From Megalonaias nervosa (Eukaryota; Mollusca; Bivalvia; Unionida; Unionidae): a stretch of 64,000 nucleotides of DNA. The position numbers were made by a program, and so were the translations under genes. Below, in pieces: positions 43,501 through 52,400 of this stretch (within the stretch, counting starts at the first letter, position 1; every line of letters starts with the position of its first letter). Under the pieces are notes generated by a model. It was not told the origin of the DNA, did not search any database, and saw nothing but the letters and a program-made list of their open reading frames with translations. The stretch spans positions 1-64,000 of the forward strand of contig JAECUM010004393.1 of the NCBI GenBank assembly GCA_016617855.1, read 5' to 3'.

Positions 43501-46500
43501 TACCCCATCTTGTGAGTACAGGAGAAGATACACAATTAGGGTCATGTCACAAGAGTTCATTTTAGCTAAAGTGAGTGGTTGAGTTTTATATCACAACAAC
43601 ACAAAACTGGATGTATGGTACCACATATGATTGAAAATATTGGTGTTAGTCACATCTCATTTTAATCCAAGATTGGAAGAAAAGAAAAACAATGAAAAAA
43701 CACATTTTTTGAAAATAAAAATATGACACAAAATACACAGAGGATATTTTCTTTTCATATGTTAATACTGGATATATTTCATCATGTGGTATAAAAAATT
43801 ATATATTTTAACGAGTGTTGAAGCCACAAGTTAATAAGATGAAGTATATACAGTATTTACATAGGAAAAGAAAATTTCCTTTTTACTATATGCAAAACTT
43901 GCTCCAGAATCAAAAGTTTAGTAGATTAAACTCACTCTTCAGCACAGCACACTTACCCCATCTTTGCAAATTGACCTCACATTCAAAGGATGATTATATA
44001 AATATGTAATTTAAGAAAGCAGTAATACTGGTTTGACAATATGTCATATTAAATTACATTTTTTGACATTTTGTGAACTATTTTACCCTATCAGAAAACA
44101 AAGGAAGTCTGATTCAGCAATACATAACAGTAGGTTTATCATTGTTGTCAAGATAGTAAGGGGAAATAACTTCAGTGAGATGCAAATGGCATCTGGTAAA
44201 ATTTCATTATCAAAGATTAGTTTCAATGTCTGAAATGTAAGGCAGCTTCTATTTATTTACTCAAGCTGACAAAGTACTCATTTTTGCTGCTGCAGGTACA
44301 GCTTTTCTAGGCAAACAAAATCAAGCATCACATGGCATGATGTGAACTATTATATTTTCTCACATGAAAATATAAGAATATATTTTTCATATGTGAAAAT
44401 ATATGAACAAAAAAAATATGAAAATTATTTTGCCAATATATTTCTATATTTCACACTAATGAATATAATAAAACCTAATAATATATTATGGAACCATTTG
44501 AGTACTGGTAAATTCTTGTTCTTTATTGGCATGGTAAACATTCTGACAGGTTTTAAAAGAAAAATAACTTTGATGTCTTCCCTCATTTACCAGCTGCTGC
44601 AACAAGATAAATTTGTTATTCATACTCATATGGGCACATTCATATGCTAATTTCCAGACTATTAATGCAGCTTTTATATAAATAATGATGTATCTCATTC
44701 ACCAAAAACATGGTTTTTAAAATAATACCTGATTTATCTAATACACCTGGGCAATTATTTACATTTTTCAGCAACTCTTGAAGGATGTTTTAAATCAAGG
44801 CTATAATTCCATTCATTTTGGAAGAATGCATTTTTGTTTACAAACCTAAATTTGACTGAATCATTCTCATGAATCAAATTTTTGCTGTTTTTTAGGTAAC
44901 TGATTACAGTAAATGAATTCAACATAATTATACTGGTAAATTTTGTAACTGGCAACAAAAGCAGTGACAAGGACGAAAATGATCTGTTACTGTGGATGAT
45001 GCATTACTGTTACCGTACCACTGAAATACAAAATGTTCATCTGGCTTGCAAAACATAATGTTGCTGATCCCATTCCTGTTGAAACATATAAGCTGAAAAT
45101 TATAAAACTGATTTAAAAAAAAAAAAAAAAAAATTCAGACAGGAAATATATATCTTGGTAAAGTTGCCAAACAAATATCATGTATAGCATAAGTCATACA
45201 AATCATATAGCCATTCATTACTATTTCAGTAGTTAGTGCCATTTTTAGACATTGATAATTCATAACTTTAAATGGCAATTGTTCACTCTACTTGAATCCT
45301 CATACATCCATATTAATTTGGAAGGACATTATTTGCACATGCCAAGAAATATATTAGGCAAAAATTAATGTTAAAAGTATGTGGATGATATTTGTAGTGT
45401 TACATATCGGCTCATTCAAAAGTAACAAAAGAAAAGAGTGAAGACAACAAGCTTTGTAAGTTTTAACAAAAATAATTTATTTCCCTAGAAAACATGGTGA
45501 AAAGGTGAAAATATGAAATAGGACTTACGGTTTGTGAAGAAAATCCAAACATTTATCCTAGTACTAAAAAAATACAAGTCCTATCACTAAATAATTTTAA
45601 CTGAATCCAGGTTCAAATCTTGATGATGTTCTAAGATGGAGGATGATGACGTCAGAAGAAGTCTTTACACAAATGTCCAGAATTTCATGCTGAACCACAA
45701 TTTGTACTGTACTGTTCCAATTTAGAATGAATTTCACTGAATGCCTTCGTCTTAAACCACTTGTGTAGTTCTCCAGGGAAAAATAAATTATTACTTAAAA
45801 AGTAGACGAACTCCTATAGCTGTCATCTATAACAAGACACATCTTGAGCTCTATAGATGTAAAGAAAAATAAACTCTTTCCAGCACAAGAAAAATAATAC
45901 CTTCTTCTCAAGGTATAAGAATGACTCTGACTATTTCACATGGACATGAGTACTTAAAAACCGAACCAAAACGTCATTTCATGCACACGCACAAAGAACG
46001 CGTGGTTATTTCATCATCTAACAATCGCAGTACACAACGTAATTATGTATGCTCAGGAAATGACCCTGGCCACAACCAATCATTTACACCAGTTGTTTAT
46101 CCAGTTGGCAATCTAAAATAATGCTTATGCACACCGAGAGTCATATTTATGTTCTAAATAAACACGATGTTTCTTTCAAAAGTATCAGATCCCGTGAACA
46201 TAATCATCATCATAATAAAATATAATGATATAAAAATGAAATAAAAAGAATTCAATTTTTAACACACAAGTAATTAAACTACATGGTCGTAACAGTAGTA
46301 AAAATCACATGGGTCATATATGCACATTTACTCATATTAAATTAAATATAACTTGTTCTTTTAAAATTTAACACTAATTTTCTTTAACCAAAGTCTATTC
46401 AATCCTGATTATTGAATGTTCTGCACTTTAACTGAAACTTCCAGATGAAAATTATCTATCGCTATGGACTTTTACAGTGGTGGCCATGTACTAAACTTGG

Positions 46501-48135
46501 GTCATTATAAAAGCGCATCGAGTGGAATCATCACAATCAAGGGTTGCATGAATTTGTTTATCAATATGCGTAACTTTCACTGTGACATCACAGCATGTAA
46601 CATTTAATCCGGATTGTACTAGATCACATCTTTAGGTTCATTTCTTCCAAAAATGTCTACTTACTTTAACATTGATTTTGCCATATGCACCTCTCAGGGC
46701 ATCTAAATAATGACTTTCCAAAGGAATAAAGATGTATTTGAATCTGAATGAAGTGAATACTTGCCACTTAAAGGTATGTAGAATCAAATTCTAAAAATGA
46801 CACCCATTATAGTCCAACGCTGTATTATAGCGGGCTCTATATTATCGCGGCAAACGGGAATTTCCGAATAATTTTGGACACACGCCGTCTAGCTGTTGTT
46901 TACAGATGTAAGGCTGTAGCAGTAAGGATTCAAATATCTTACAGCACAATTTCCTCTAAAATGTCAACATTTTTTACAACTTTACGATGAAAAAGAATGA
47001 AGATCACATTTTTGTAAAGTTCATGCAATTACATTGATCATCATATAACAAAATCCAGTTGAACATGCTATACCTGCATTGGCTTTGGTTACGAAATATA
47101 TTCAGTGTATCGTCTGATGTTTGATGATTATAGGTCATATATTGATGGTGACATACATGTTCTTACAAGGTCAAGGTTGTAATTTCATTTCATGGTAGCC
47201 AATATGGACCAACATTCACAAAATGTTGTTGCTGATCATATTTCTCAAACGTACATAAGAATATAATAACAGTTAAACTTTCTTTAAATCTGTAATATTT
47301 TAATAATAATAATAATAATATTGTTAATAATAGTTGTTATATAGATATATTTCTTTGCCCATTTTGCATTAAAAATTCATATAAAGTTAAATAATTGTTG
47401 CATTTAATTTGTAATGTTGTTATTCATGGATTCCGCAACGATTTACACTTGAATTACATTTGTGTGTTGGATTTATCATTGGATCCTTTCCTTTATTGTG
47501 GAAATACTAAACCAGTACAAGCGTGGACATTTCTTCTCACAGGTAAGTCGTATTTTATTTTTATTATAATACTTGTGTGCTACCATACGTAAGTTGAGCA
47601 AATACCGTGATAATATAGAGTTGTTCCCCCATGGTACATTAATCTGGGTCAGCCATCGTAAGAGGGAAAGTCATTGAAACGTGACAAATTAAAACTAAGC
47701 AACAATATCAAAACAGTTTTAATATGTACCAGTAAGAACATTATGTACCGCGATAATACAGCGTCCCAGGCTACTGAAATAGCAGGTGTTGAATGCCTAC
47801 ATGACCCGTATGACTTGTACTAGAGACAAGTTACTCTAAATTAGTATTATATTTTATAACAACAAGGTATATTTCATTTATTTTGAATAAATGCGCCTAT
47901 GTGACCATGTTAACATGCATTTAAGGAATTCTCGAAAATCGGGTTATCAACAAACTTGCTTCGATTCGATGGACGGCGAATGTAACAATCTACACACCTG
48001 AGATAAACCTATATATTCGTTGAAATTATGAAGAAAAGTAACACAACAAAAAATATACCATGGCTGAGGCCTAATTTTCTTGTCTGTCTTTGTGTTTACT
48101 AGGGCCAAATCGTATTTTAGCTCTGCCATCGCCAT
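12467..48135 (-). CDS. FAM47E: FAM47E-like gene, ten exons (join of the exons listed below)
   Basis: Rebuilt from exons 48135-48059, 41720-41564, 39954-39733, 38679-38525, 33225-33129, 31492-31235, 26103-25939, 18863-18783, 18463-18404 and 12613-12467. The coding length is 1419 nt (472 residues plus TAG), every junction is GT/AG and the phases join without a break. The order of conserved blocks matches what I know of the FAM47 family: an N-terminal [15 protein letters not shown], then [52 protein letters not shown], and [15 protein letters not shown]. Exon 10 adds a charged coiled-coil tail rich in E, K, R and Q. No signal peptide or membrane segment is seen. The family is poorly characterised; human FAM47E has been reported to act with the arginine methyltransferase PRMT5. 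No TATA box is evident upstream. An alternative start is MAELK at 48129. I could not check whether minor exons are missing. Confidence 0.88.
13360..13595. repeat. About 34-bp minisatellite
   Basis: Six to seven degenerate units built on 'gttaacaaggtatgaact' plus 'aaatataagttattgt'. Confidence 0.88.
13680..14260. repeat. Compound minisatellite with embedded (AT)n(AC)n
   Basis: Units of about 15 bp alternating 'gtatatgtacagtga' and 'gtatatgtacaatag'. Two (AT)n tracts, 13828-13870 and about 13966-14016, each run straight into (AC)n. The long YIYI-rich frames here are artefacts on both strands. Confidence 0.93.
15000..16674 (-). pseudogene. Degenerate repeat-associated gene, CYVCGE-type multicopy family
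   Basis: A single-exon protein remnant starting at ATG 16674 ([20 protein letters not shown]) and running with several frame changes and stops to about 15000. Recognisable blocks in order: CYVCGE with a cysteine-rich start, an acidic linker with [14 protein letters not shown], a [20 protein letters not shown] block, [20 protein letters not shown] (15660-15720), [20 protein letters not shown], and a Lys-rich end. I recall many-copy homologs of this family in arthropod, hydrozoan and mollusc genomes, annotated only as uncharacterised. That copy pattern suggests a mobile-element origin, but I see no transposase signature. It lies in intron 9, sense to the gene. Confidence 0.72.
18404..18463 (-). 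CDS. FAM47E: FAM47E-like exon 9
   Basis: Acceptor TTACTGAG, donor GTAAGT, 60 nt, phase 0 at both ends. Encodes [20 protein letters not shown]. It is separated from exon 8 by an unusually short 319-bp intron. Confidence 0.8.
18464..18782 (-). other. Intron 8 of the FAM47E-like gene
   Basis: Only 319 bp, of which 86 bp are a GA microsatellite. This is the only short intron of the gene. Confidence 0.8.
18664..18749. repeat. (GA)43 microsatellite
   Basis: A perfect GA run; on the gene strand it is a (TC)n tract beginning 33 nt after the exon 8 donor. Confidence 0.95.
18783..18863 (-). CDS. FAM47E: FAM47E-like exon 8
   Basis: Acceptor TCTTTCAG, donor GTAAAT, 81 nt. Encodes [20 protein letters not shown] and TGTRRPK, corresponding to the conserved C-terminal block of FAM47E. 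Confidence 0.87.
19560..20060 (+). mobile_element. LTR-like dispersed repeat, plus-orientation relic
   Basis: Shares with 49990-50395 and 51840-52150 an ordered series: 'attcatttaaag', 'ggattatat', 'attgtg...', 'ttagtacatt', a 'ggacttgt/ggaatttat' block, 'tttaccat/cac actg' and, before its end, 'agggaaataaat' with 'gtttttgctctttct'. The last block is the reverse complement of the start of the LTR-like copy at 45405. It contains a (TAC)n tract at 19867-19925. Ends are approximate. Confidence 0.45.
20110..20345. repeat. 88-bp tandem repeat, about 2.7 copies
   Basis: 'tcattgtacatcatta' recurs with an 88-bp period (20163, 20251), followed by 'ggtggtatactcc' and 'ggacagcatta'. Confidence 0.88.
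20677..22044 (+). pseudogene. LINE copy B: endonuclease region
   Basis: An APE-type endonuclease: [16 protein letters not shown] near the start, [52 protein letters not shown] and, after a TGA at 21697, GSDHD. These are the usual Asn, Glu, Tyr/Asp and SDH landmarks of the fold; the GDWN block near 21400 has been shifted out of frame. The open frame starts at 20677 but the domain starts near 20985. Inactivated by frame changes around 21380-21450 and the stop at 21697-21699. Confidence 0.85.
22079..23905 (+). pseudogene. LINE copy B: reverse transcriptase region
   Basis: Follows the endonuclease after a frameshift near 22045. Landmarks: [20 protein letters not shown], a [13 protein letters not shown] block, [22 protein letters not shown], the catalytic FADDIDG at 23111-23131, and a C-terminal YACETWTL with [12 protein letters not shown]. 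Stops at 22535 (TAG, expected Trp), 22964 (TAG, expected Trp) and 23615 (TGA, expected Gln) kill the frame. The two TAGs lie where TGG is expected. Confidence 0.88.
25939..26103 (-). CDS. FAM47E: FAM47E-like exon 7
   Basis: Acceptor TTACTTTTAG, donor GTAAGT, 165 nt. Carries [20 protein letters not shown] and LVDPKE, the most distinctive FAM47 motif. Confidence 0.94.
27966..28172. repeat. Twin (AT)n(AC)n microsatellites with inverted repeat
   Basis: Two (AT)n(AC)n tracts (27981-28072 and 28117-28172) in the same orientation. The inverted 14-mer aatttggtacttga / tcaagtaccaaatt flanks the first tract (about 27967-27980 and 28103-28116). Confidence 0.9.
28850..29210. repeat. 36-bp minisatellite
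   Basis: Units 'ctaaaaccattctaaagt' plus 'atgctatcagacagttcc'. The last four are nearly identical, earlier ones are degenerate. Confidence 0.92.
29620..30300. repeat. Degenerate ~180-bp tandem repeat
   Basis: About four diverged units share 'tttgtcttttcat(gcc)tag', 'gttataaggttgggat/atatgacagggacat', 'agtttcc', 'ctatgaccca' and 'taaggataaaccta'. Units start near 29685, 29850, 29985, 30130 and 30200. Confidence 0.7.
31235..31492 (-). CDS. FAM47E: FAM47E-like exon 6
   Basis: Acceptor CTTTTCAG, donor GTAAGA, 258 nt. Carries [16 protein letters not shown] and then [20 protein letters not shown], matching the central FAM47 block, and NVPPELRSS. Confidence 0.9.
31493..33128 (-). other. Intron 5 of the FAM47E-like gene
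   Basis: No element recognised beyond a short (GATGAT) run near 31757-31785. Confidence 0.7.
33129..33225 (-). CDS. FAM47E: FAM47E-like exon 5
   Basis: Acceptor TTGTTTAG, donor GTAAAT. Encodes a basic [20 protein letters not shown] segment followed by a Ser-rich end. It is less conserved than its neighbours; its support is the clean splice sites and matching phases on both sides. Confidence 0.8.
33567..33600. repeat. (GA)n microsatellite
   Basis: About 17 GA units. Confidence 0.95.
34100..36720 (-). pseudogene. Heavily degraded LINE (endonuclease and RT remnants)
   Basis: On the minus strand, from right to left: an endonuclease C-terminus at 35921-36350 ([20 protein letters not shown] then REFSDHNAP), RT motifs with frame breaks across 35100-35500, the catalytic [11 protein letters not shown] at about 34745-34775 with [14 protein letters not shown], and a C-terminal [20 protein letters not shown] with [11 protein letters not shown] at 34102-34323. 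This order is that of a CR1/L2/Jockey-like element; the clade is not decided. Many stops and frameshifts, lying sense to the host gene in intron 4. Confidence 0.78.
37485..37580. repeat. (AT)n microsatellite
   Basis: About 47 AT units with a single 'ag' interruption near 37555. Confidence 0.95.
38525..38679 (-). CDS. FAM47E: FAM47E-like exon 4
   Basis: Acceptor TTTTTCAG, donor GTACGT. Starts [18 protein letters not shown] and continues acidic. Ends two bases into a codon, which exon 5 completes as Asp. Confidence 0.85.
38680..39732 (-). other. Intron 3 of the FAM47E-like gene
   Basis: Contains a (GT)n tract at 38908-38928 and a LINE 3' fragment at 39004-39321. Nothing else recognised. Confidence 0.75.
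39004..39321 (+). pseudogene. LINE reverse transcriptase C-terminal fragment
   Basis: An open frame whose second half reads [20 protein letters not shown], then [20 protein letters not shown] recognise this as the tail of a large invertebrate LINE ORF2 group (an AYN..R.L...R..S pattern followed by a 'LIYRF' helix). No RT core is present. It lies antisense to the host gene. Confidence 0.6.
39733..39954 (-). CDS. FAM47E: FAM47E-like exon 3
   Basis: Acceptor TTTATACAG, donor GTTAGA, 222 nt, phase 0 at both ends. Carries the strongest hallmark, [20 protein letters not shown]. Confidence 0.93.
39955..41563 (-). other. Intron 2 of the FAM47E-like gene
   Basis: Holds a hAT-like MITE at 40667-40963. 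Otherwise AT-rich and unrecognised. Confidence 0.75.
40667..40963. mobile_element. hAT-like MITE, 297 bp
   Basis: Begins tagggatggacagg and ends ccattcatcccta, giving terminal inverted repeats TAGGGATG, with inner matching GGTACC copies. The 8-bp flanks gtcagaaa (40659-40666) and gccagaaa (40964-40971) match at 7 of 8. TAGGGATG ends with 8-bp duplications fit hAT. The outer flanks (40612-40640, 40972-41000) repeat 'gatatcaaa..agcatg' plus 'ttattcttat', so it went into an older short tandem duplication. Confidence 0.75.
41564..41720 (-). CDS. FAM47E: FAM47E-like exon 2
   Basis: Acceptor TTGAACAG, donor GTACCA. Carries the family block [20 protein letters not shown], which matches the N-terminal region of vertebrate FAM47E. 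It ends on a whole codon. Confidence 0.9.
42185..42350. repeat. About 80-bp direct duplication
   Basis: 'acttacaagcccaacctttt' near 42197 and 'acttactagcccagccttt' near 42271 each lead into 'tatttttta', 'ttttt.tgaga/ttagac' and 'tgtgcct'. Confidence 0.8.
42376..42905. repeat. Inverted repeat pair, possible MITE or foldback element
   Basis: 'attgtttggtcagaaacata' with 'tgatttta' (42376-42403) is matched in reverse complement at 42876-42905 with about one mismatch in 28. The ~470 bp between show no coding sequence. Confidence 0.6.
45405..46350 (-). mobile_element. LTR-like dispersed repeat, copy 2
   Basis: Starts TGTTACATATCGG and follows the copy at 572-1553 block by block ('aaagaaaagagtgaaga', 'acaagctttgtaa', 'aataatttatttccctag', 'aagtcctatca', 'ccagggaaaaataaat', 'acacacaagtaattaaa'). 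Contains a TGACGTCA at about 45649. Probably a solo LTR; ends approximate. Confidence 0.55.
46815..47775. mobile_element. Possible DNA transposon with ~18-bp inverted ends
   Basis: Left 'acgctgtattatagcgg' (about 46818-46834) is the near-exact inverse of 'ccgcgataatacagcgt' (about 47747-47764), and each side is near a TA. This fits a pogo/Tc1-like non-autonomous element, but no transposase is readable and the exact ends differ by two bases. Confidence 0.4.
48059..48135 (-). CDS. FAM47E: FAM47E-like exon 1
   Basis: Encodes [14 protein letters not shown] and on to RPQP, ending in the first two bases of a split Trp codon, with donor GTATAT. The second Met (48129) could also start. The junction with exon 2 reads PW|YKERL. 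Confidence 0.8.
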
Positions 48136-48559
48136 CTCTGCTCCGCAAATGAATACAACGAAATCACAAAATTACATTCCTACCGACGAGAATGTATTCA
48201 ATGTAAACAAAACAAAATTTTAGGCATAGTCTTAGGATGTCGTCAGTCGATTTTAATATAATTAATTAGTAAACTGATAAAGACTAAAATTCATAAAAGT
48301 TGTATGATATTGTAGTTGTTCCCTTAGTTACAGGTCTTCTCCGGAAAACAAGGAAACCCGAAAGCAAGACTGGTTGTATATACAACATATTGTACGGACA
48401 AAGAAACAAATTTGAGAACCAAACATTAATAATTTTAATCGGGGACAGAGGAGAACTTGTAGCGGAATTTTATCACAGATGAAGACACGCTAGTGTAAAC
48501 TGGCTGGAAACAAATTGATTTTCCTTTCCTTTAATATTGACACAAATATTGATAATGGT
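48136..48559. other. Upstream flank of the FAM47E-like gene
   Basis: Presumed promoter and 5' UTR region. No TATA box at a usual distance from the ATG and no coding sequence recognised; the open frame 48300-48482 on the other strand has no known feature. Confidence 0.4.
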
Positions 48560-48904
48560 ACATATTCAAACCGCTTTCCCAACGTTTCGTGCTAAATAAG
48601 CTCTTCATCAGGGGAATAAAAGTACAAAAAATTTATGACTCCTGTATGTTAGAATCACCAGGAGGATATTACAACCTGAGGTATCAACATAAAAAGTTGT
48701 GTAACGATGACAAAAGAGTGGGATACTGTGTCTTTCACAAAGACAGCCAACATGTGCTGACCTATTTCCAGGTTGTGAGCAAAGGACAGAAACACGGCGC
48801 GATGAAAAATCAACGCAATGTACAAGCTTTAATGAAGAAATGATATCCCGGTAGAGTTATGCATGAATGTTCTAAGGGAAAGATGACAAGAAAATAGTTT
48901 AGCG

Positions 48905-48993
<89 letters not shown>

Positions 48994-49560
48994 GTAATTA
49001 CCTCGGTAAATATCGCAATATTTGTGTACTGGTGAACAACTGATGACTGGATGTAATATTCGTAAGACTGCAACGGGAAGGTTCAATTTGTAATTTAGGC
49101 CAAATTCCTCATGAGTTTTTAATTGTAGTATCCAGTCTCATTCCTTACAAGTGCGTTCTATATTGGTCCACCGCAGGCTTGATTCAGTCGGTATCATCTC
49201 TAGGAACTCGACTGAATGCTCAATAGAGCTCTAGTGGTTGTTGACTTTCGCGTTGATTTTGTTGCAGATGTGGCTTTTGTGATTATTCATTCGCTATCTG
49301 AATCAACGGTTTAGCCAACATATTGAGCAGTACAGATCTTGCATGTCACGCTGGTTAGTTTTCTTAGTTTTATATTTTAGTAGGGCTTCTCTGTAGAGGG
49401 GTCTAATTTTGTTAACCTCCTTACCGATGCTCCATCTGTATCCGATCCTTCTAAAGTGCCCTTTGACTTCTTCGAGTCAGTTTTCAAAGGTACTAGGATT
49501 AAAGCATATGCGTTTGTTTTTTTATGAACACACATACCGTAAGAGAGATTATTTATTTGC
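48560..49560 (-). mobile_element. Penelope-like element relic, 3' part (minus strand)
   Basis: Reading right to left: the RT C-terminal extension (about 49560-49330: GHFRRIGYRWSIGKE, LYREALLKYKTKKTNQRD), then remnants of a possible GIY-YIG region near 49330-49100, and near 48560-48640 a 'cctgatgaagagcttattta' / 'gcacgaaacg' motif typical of Penelope-like element 3' ends. It continues the RT at 50695-51420 across an LTR relic and a SINE. Degenerate. Confidence 0.6.
48906..48991. repeat. (GAT)n(AAT)n microsatellite
   Basis: About 13 TGA/GAT units followed by about 15 ATA units, within the Penelope relic. Confidence 0.95.
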
Positions 49561-50395
49561 CATTAAAATATTAGCATACAAAGGTGCCATTTTAGTGCCA
49601 ATTGTAAGAAGTATTGGTTGTTGAGTGCTGTTATGCATATTTAATTTGCATTGTGTGATTGATCTTTCTCCATAACTGAGGGAAGGAATTTTGACCTGTG
49701 TGACTAATGTCTTTTTTTTTATAAACAACATATTACATAGCTAATTCTTGTCTATGAATTTAGATTATATATTAAGATCATTATTACTTGGAGGTAAACA
49801 AGTTTATTTGGACTTTTGACCGTGGAAGTTTTTAGATGGGATCTTTCTTATGAATTTGATGATAAAATATGGCCCTTATCCTGGTTCTAATATTGTCTTA
49901 GTTTTTAACATAATGGAGAATTAAACAGAATTACACATTCCTATCTTAACATCATTCTTTAGAGGAATCCATTTTAGGTGTGTTCAATTGAGAGGATTTA
50001 TTTATTTAAATTATTCATTGGAATTACAAAGCGCTGATTGATTAAGGACTAAACCACTATTTTGGAATTATTATAAATTCATTCAAAGACATGCTGGATT
50101 ATATTATTGTGATACATAATGACTTTTGGCGCATTAGTACATTCGAGATTAATGGCATATCAGCATATTCAGTATTAGAATTCATTCGAAACACCACTCG
50201 AATTCATTCGGAATACTCTATATTTTTGGACTTGTGATAGAACGATTAGGAGTATTTGGGATTAAATTTACCACACTGCTAGTTCTTTTTAAATTTTCAC
50301 TTTTTATTCAAGGGAAATAAATTATTTGTTGAATTTTACTAAACTTGATGGGTTTTCGCTCTTTTCTGTTACTTAGTTGAAGATCATAGAGTCGT
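49561..50395 (+). mobile_element. LTR-like relic, plus orientation
   Basis: Homologous to 19560-20060 and 51840-52150; its end 'aagggaaataaattatttg' ... 'ttttcgctcttttctgtt' is the reverse complement of the start of the minus-orientation LTR copies. It splits the minus-strand Penelope relic. The left end is approximate. Confidence 0.5.
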
Positions 50396-50690
50396 GACCG
50401 CTCAGGTGGCCTATTGGTTAGGGCGTCCGCATCGGATGCGGGAGGTCGCGGATTTGAACCCCGGCCGAGTTATAGCAAAGACTTATAAAAATGGTACTTA
50501 CAGCTGCCTCGCTAGGAGCTCAGCATTTAGAGGTTAGTGTTAGGACAGCCTGGTTTCAGGATAACGTGACTGGGTGGGACATCATGATACATGTCTGCGG
50601 CCCCAGTGCTAGAAATCACCGCAAACTGCCACACTGCAGACATCGTATCGATATGACTCAAAAAGTGTTAAAGCTACGTTAAAAATCCAA
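50396..50690 (+). mobile_element. RUDI/META-like SINE
   Basis: tRNA-like head with an A-box-like gtggcctattggttagg and a B-box-like ggatttgaacccc, a body shared block by block with the inverted copy at 54163-54473 ('cagctgcctcgctaggag', 'tagtgttaggacagcctg', 'tctgcggccccagtgct'), and a tail 'gttaaaaatccaaatca'. SINEs of this design (RUDI) are known from bivalves and gastropods. Abuts the LTR relic on its left. Confidence 0.85.
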
Positions 50691-50694
50691 ATCA

Positions 50695-51420
50695 GAGACG
50701 CACACACAGACACTCATACTCACACACACTCTCCCCCCCCCACACACACATCATAGATCGTAACAATACAATATTGTTATTAGATGCGTTAAAAGCTCGT
50801 CCAAATAGATCATGGAAGGGGAAGGGCCAGGTCGTCTGTCGCATGTTTCCTTGCAGGCTGTGATACATTCCTCGTTGGTGATAAGGAACACACATCCATG
50901 GTGACGAGGTGAGTACTATTTGGTAGGTTAATTTTTGGTGCTTTGTTAAGATAATCCTTGTAATCTTGGATACTTGCAGGCAGTTTTTCCGGAGATGACT
51001 AGCCTCCTCGGGTTCATTTCTGTGTATATTTTAGGGAGTAAATAAAATCTCCCAGGTATCGGAGGACGTAAGTTAGTATTTTGTCATCAGTGTGCCCTGC
51101 TATATGCACAGTGTCTGACACACAGTTTCATCATGTTCAGCTTTTAGGTCATGATGAGATTTTTTACATACAAATTCACTCGGTCAAAAAATGCATATTC
51201 GCCTCAGCGATGTAGTCAGAAGTATTGATAACAACAACAAGGGACCCCATGTCTGCTGGCTTGATGACAATATCGTCCCTGTCGGGCATTTTTTTTTCTT
51301 TCAGAGACTGTCTTATCTGTAGGGTTAAATTGTCCTTTTTGGTATGGCTGCTTTTGTGCGAGTTAAGCAATTTTCCACCTCGGACAAGGGTGCATCACAA
51401 GATCATTTTTTTTTTTTTAC
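50695..51420 (-). mobile_element. Penelope-like element relic, RT part (minus strand)
   Basis: Minus-strand coding remnants: DIVIKPADMGSLVVVINTSD (51176-51370 frame), PGRFYLLPKI with RRLVISGKTA (about 51040-50980), and ITNEECITACKE (about 50880-50840). These are the Penelope RT landmarks IKPADKGG, FYLLPKIHK and the NEECI block. Several frameshifts. Separated from its 3' part (48560-49560) by the SINE and LTR relic. Confidence 0.75.
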
Positions 51421-51699
51421 AGTTATTTTTTTATTTCATGATATGCTGTGGGTAATGTACAACTGTATTCAGTAGCTGACTTTCTCCAAAATCAGTGACA
51501 GTTTTGTACACAACATTGTTTACCTTTTTCTGAGAGAAGGATAAATATTAGGATTAATATCTTAAGCTGAGAGAAGGTCATTGGTATTTTGTCACATAGC
51601 TAGACCTGGTCTACATCGTGATTGTCACATGCTTTGTTATAGTTTTGGTAACAGATCTTCTTGTTTTAACAAGATTCTTCTAGAACAATGACCCTCATT

Positions 51700-52150
51700 T
51701 GTGTTTTCTTTATATGTCTTGTTTTATATTTTTTTTTTTATATAAATATTGTTTACTGGAAAATTAGTCATTCGTGAGATAAAATCTTAGCACAATCAAG
51801 TTGTTATTGTTGTACAGCAGTTTGATTTGAGTGAAATTATTTAATTCAAATTATTCTTGTTTGGAAATACAAAGTGCTCAGAAATAATATTCTTGGACAT
51901 GGAGACTTGGATTTATAGTGAAATACAAATAAAGATATATTCTTGGACTTGGATTATATCATTGTGATCCAACAAAAAACTGTTGGCACACGATACAGGC
52001 CATCTCATGCACATCAACACTTCCAACGTTGGATTTATTTCGGAATACCAGTAAAGTTTATTCAGAACTTTAATCATTAGGACTTGTGTCAGAAATTCTA
52101 GGATTATTTTGGGTTTAATTCGCAAAACCGTAGTTTATTTTTACATTTCA
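51700..52150 (+). mobile_element. LTR-like relic, plus orientation
   Basis: Shares 'attcaaattattc..ttggaa', 'ggattatatcattgtgatcc', 'ggaataccagtaaagttta' and 'taggacttgtg' with 49990-50300. Both ends unclear. Confidence 0.4.
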
Positions 52151-52234
52151 AAATCACTCTGAATTTCTAAGCCACATCTACAACACCAAAACAGTGGAAA
52201 AAAATTCTTAAAATGAAATTAAAGCCACAAATTA

Positions 52235-52400
52235 TTGGGCATATCTCTAAGGCCAGGAATAAAATAACACTTGGGCATATCTCTAAGGCCAGGAATAAAA
52301 TAACACACGAAGCATGAATTAAAACCAGGAATAAAATAACACACGAAGCATCAATGAAAACCAGGAATAAAATGACACACGAAGCATCAATGAAACTCAT
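52235..52400. repeat. About 36-bp minisatellite, 4 to 5 units
   Basis: Units built on 'ccaggaataaaataacaca' plus 'cgaagcatcaatgaaaa'; the first two carry 'cttgggcatatctctaagg' instead. The stretch 52401-52759 that follows shows no other feature. Confidence 0.85.

Larger units (their letters stand above)
41721..48058 (-). other. Intron 1 of the FAM47E-like gene
   Basis: Contents: a two-copy repeat (42185-42350), an inverted repeat pair (42376-42905), an LTR-like copy (45405-46350), a possible pogo-like inverted-repeat element (46815-47775) and a (TAA)n run near 47300. I see nothing in 42910-45404, where the open frames show no protein features. Confidence 0.75.

Noticed and set aside
48589..48843. 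84-residue plus-strand frame near the FAM47E-like 5' end
   Set aside because: Begins within a Penelope 3'-end motif and has no recognisable domain or splice context; kept out as unsupported.
50396..50470. Functional tRNA gene
   Set aside because: The tRNA-like head continues into a SINE body and tail found again at 54163-54473, and I could not draw a complete cloverleaf.
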